Shown here: positions 5,183 through 5,692 of the stretch, piece by piece | How positions within the stretch are numbered: the first letter of the stretch is position 1 | Layout of the letters: the number at the start of each line of letters is the position of its first letter | Assembly: GCA_014534385.1 (NCBI GenBank) | Contig: JACVRP010000253.1 | Span: 1 to 5,692 of the forward strand | DNA from: Cyanobacteria bacterium Co-bin13 | GTDB taxonomy: Bacteria > Cyanobacteriota > Cyanobacteriia > Phormidesmidales > Phormidesmidaceae | DNA length: 5,692 bases | Direction of reading: 5' to 3' | Translations under genes and position numbers: made by a program | The notes under the pieces: model-generated | The model's database searches: none | What the model was told of the DNA's origin: nothing | The model's input: the letters and a program-made list of their open reading frames with translations, nothing else

Positions 5183-5494
5183 TTAGACCTCTGGCTTAGA
5201 TACCTGCGCGGTGCGCCAGATCCACCAGGCCGCCAAGCAGAGGGTACAGTTGCCAATCACGGTAGTTGCTGCCTGCAGGGTTACCAGCCAGCTTAGAGCT
5301 TCGGCATTGTCGAAGAAGTGCCAGGTGCAGGCCGACATGGCGCTGATCAATGCTGGCAGCATTCCCACCGACAGCCAGCGCCAGGCAGGTAGGTTTTTGG
5401 CGACAGCAAATTGCCAGATAAACCAGATAGCAGCAACCCACTCAAGGACGCTGGAGATGTGGATGATCCAGGTGGGGATGGATAGGGTGTTCAT
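5183..5494 (-). CDS. ycf49: DUF2499 / Ycf49-like membrane protein
   Basis: Protein of 103 aa matching the Ycf49-like (DUF2499) family, conserved in cyanobacteria and in plastids or plant nuclear genomes, function unclear. The N-terminus LSIPTWIIHISSVLEWVAAI (4-23) and the signature ACTWHFFDN (55-63), followed by WLVTLQAATTVIGNCTLCLAAWW, are characteristic. Three membrane helices are predicted (about 8-30, 41-60 and 68-93). The ATG at 5494 is placed by the conserved N-terminus; the bases just upstream are C-rich on the coding strand with no purine-rich ribosome binding site, which is tolerated in cyanobacteria. It is upstream of DUF3593, 75 bp apart. The symbol is by family resemblance only. 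Confidence 0.82.
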   Translation of the reverse strand: MNTLSIPTWIIHISSVLEWVAAIWFIWQFAVAKNLPAWRWLSVGMLPALISAMSACTWHFFDNAEALSWLVTLQAATTVIGNCTLCLAAWWIWRTAQVSKPEV

Positions 5495-5543
5495 GGGTAG
5501 GGGGTGAGGGGTGGATGGGTAGGGGGGAGCTAGGGCGCGGGGG
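5493..5543 (+). repeat. G-rich tract with a 12-bp direct repeat next to the DUF2499 start
   Basis: Seven runs of three or more G occur on the plus strand between 5495 and 5543 (5495-5497, 5500-5504, 5508-5511, 5517-5519, 5522-5527, 5533-5535, 5539-5543), enough to form a G-quadruplex in the template strand of DUF2499. ATGGGTAGGGGG is repeated exactly at 5493-5504 and 5515-5526, the first copy overlapping the start codon. Confidence 0.6.
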
Positions 5544-5666
5544 CCCCGATAGGGAAACTTGAGGATGTAGAGAAGACAAAGCTTGAACTCTCGGTGTCGC
5601 TGCGTCTCCCTCTCCCCGCGTCTTCTTCTGCCCTCTGCCTTCTATCCCACATCCCCAGCAAACCCT

Positions 5667-5672
5667 ATTGTA
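5667..5672 (-). promoter_or_regulatory. Possible -10 box for the DUF2499-DUF3593 transcript
   Basis: TACAAT on the minus strand matches the sigma-70 -10 consensus at five of six positions and lies about 173 bases before the DUF2499 start. The matching -35 position falls at the window edge and cannot be read. Between it and the gene lie a pyrimidine-rich stretch (5604-5658 on the plus strand) and the G-rich tract; no ORF is visible there. Confidence 0.22.
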
Positions 5673-5692
5673 TAGATTGCAGAGCCTTGGAC

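Noticed and set aside
5604..5658. Pyrimidine-rich tract as a coding or RNA element
   Set aside because: Low-complexity CT sequence common in cyanobacterial intergenic regions; no fold or frame supports more.
1..5692. CRISPR array, tRNA, rRNA or insertion sequence
   Set aside because: No regularly spaced repeats, no cloverleaf-like segment with a TTCGA arm that I could find, and no transposase-like reading frame or terminal inverted repeats around a gene.

Overview
The window looks like cyanobacterial chromosome. Four copies of the HIP1 octamer GCGATCGC (310-317, 1349-1356, 3235-3242, 4641-4648) occur in 5.7 kb where about 0.1 would be expected by chance. A TIR-WD40 gene with the linker typical of cyanobacteria and a pair of thylakoid-lineage membrane genes (DUF2499/Ycf49-like and DUF3593) agree with this. 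The moderately high G+C suggests a Leptolyngbya/Nodosilinea/Phormidesmis-type filamentous cyanobacterium, but that is only an inference.

The left two thirds (1-3794) carry a group of genes whose families are known parts of predicted nucleotide-based immune or signalling systems. On the minus strand, in transcription order, are an LSDAT_prok protein (SLOG/Rossmann-type nucleotide sensor related to the TRPM channel N-terminus, 3794-3003), a SLATT/DUF4231 two-helix membrane protein (2854-2081) and a TIR-TM-WD40 protein (2010-427). The C-terminal half of a class III nucleotide cyclase (1-423, plus strand) converges on the TIR gene, with three bases between the stops. A cyclase could make a signal, the LSDAT protein could bind a nucleotide, and SLATT (membrane) and TIR (NAD+ or nucleotide processing) could be effectors. 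This assignment follows family knowledge (Burroughs et al. 2015, nucleotide-centric conflict systems). No function is demonstrated by the sequence, and the opposite strand of the cyclase means it is not in the same operon.

The LSDAT start region contains a perfect 13-bp palindrome and an imperfect 39-bp tandem repeat, both in the 111-bp gap between LSDAT and a divergent nuclease gene or at its edge. On the plus strand, an SNase-like nuclease (3906-4373) and a small VOC/glyoxalase-fold protein (4383-4778) form a tight two-gene operon that ends in a 9-bp inverted repeat.

The right end (5494-4811, minus strand) holds the two small membrane proteins DUF2499 and DUF3593, which look like ordinary conserved cyanobacterial genes unrelated to the left cluster. 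The last 198 bases are non-coding, with a G-rich tract next to the DUF2499 start, a pyrimidine-rich tract and a possible -10 box. No tRNA, rRNA, CRISPR array or insertion sequence was recognised.
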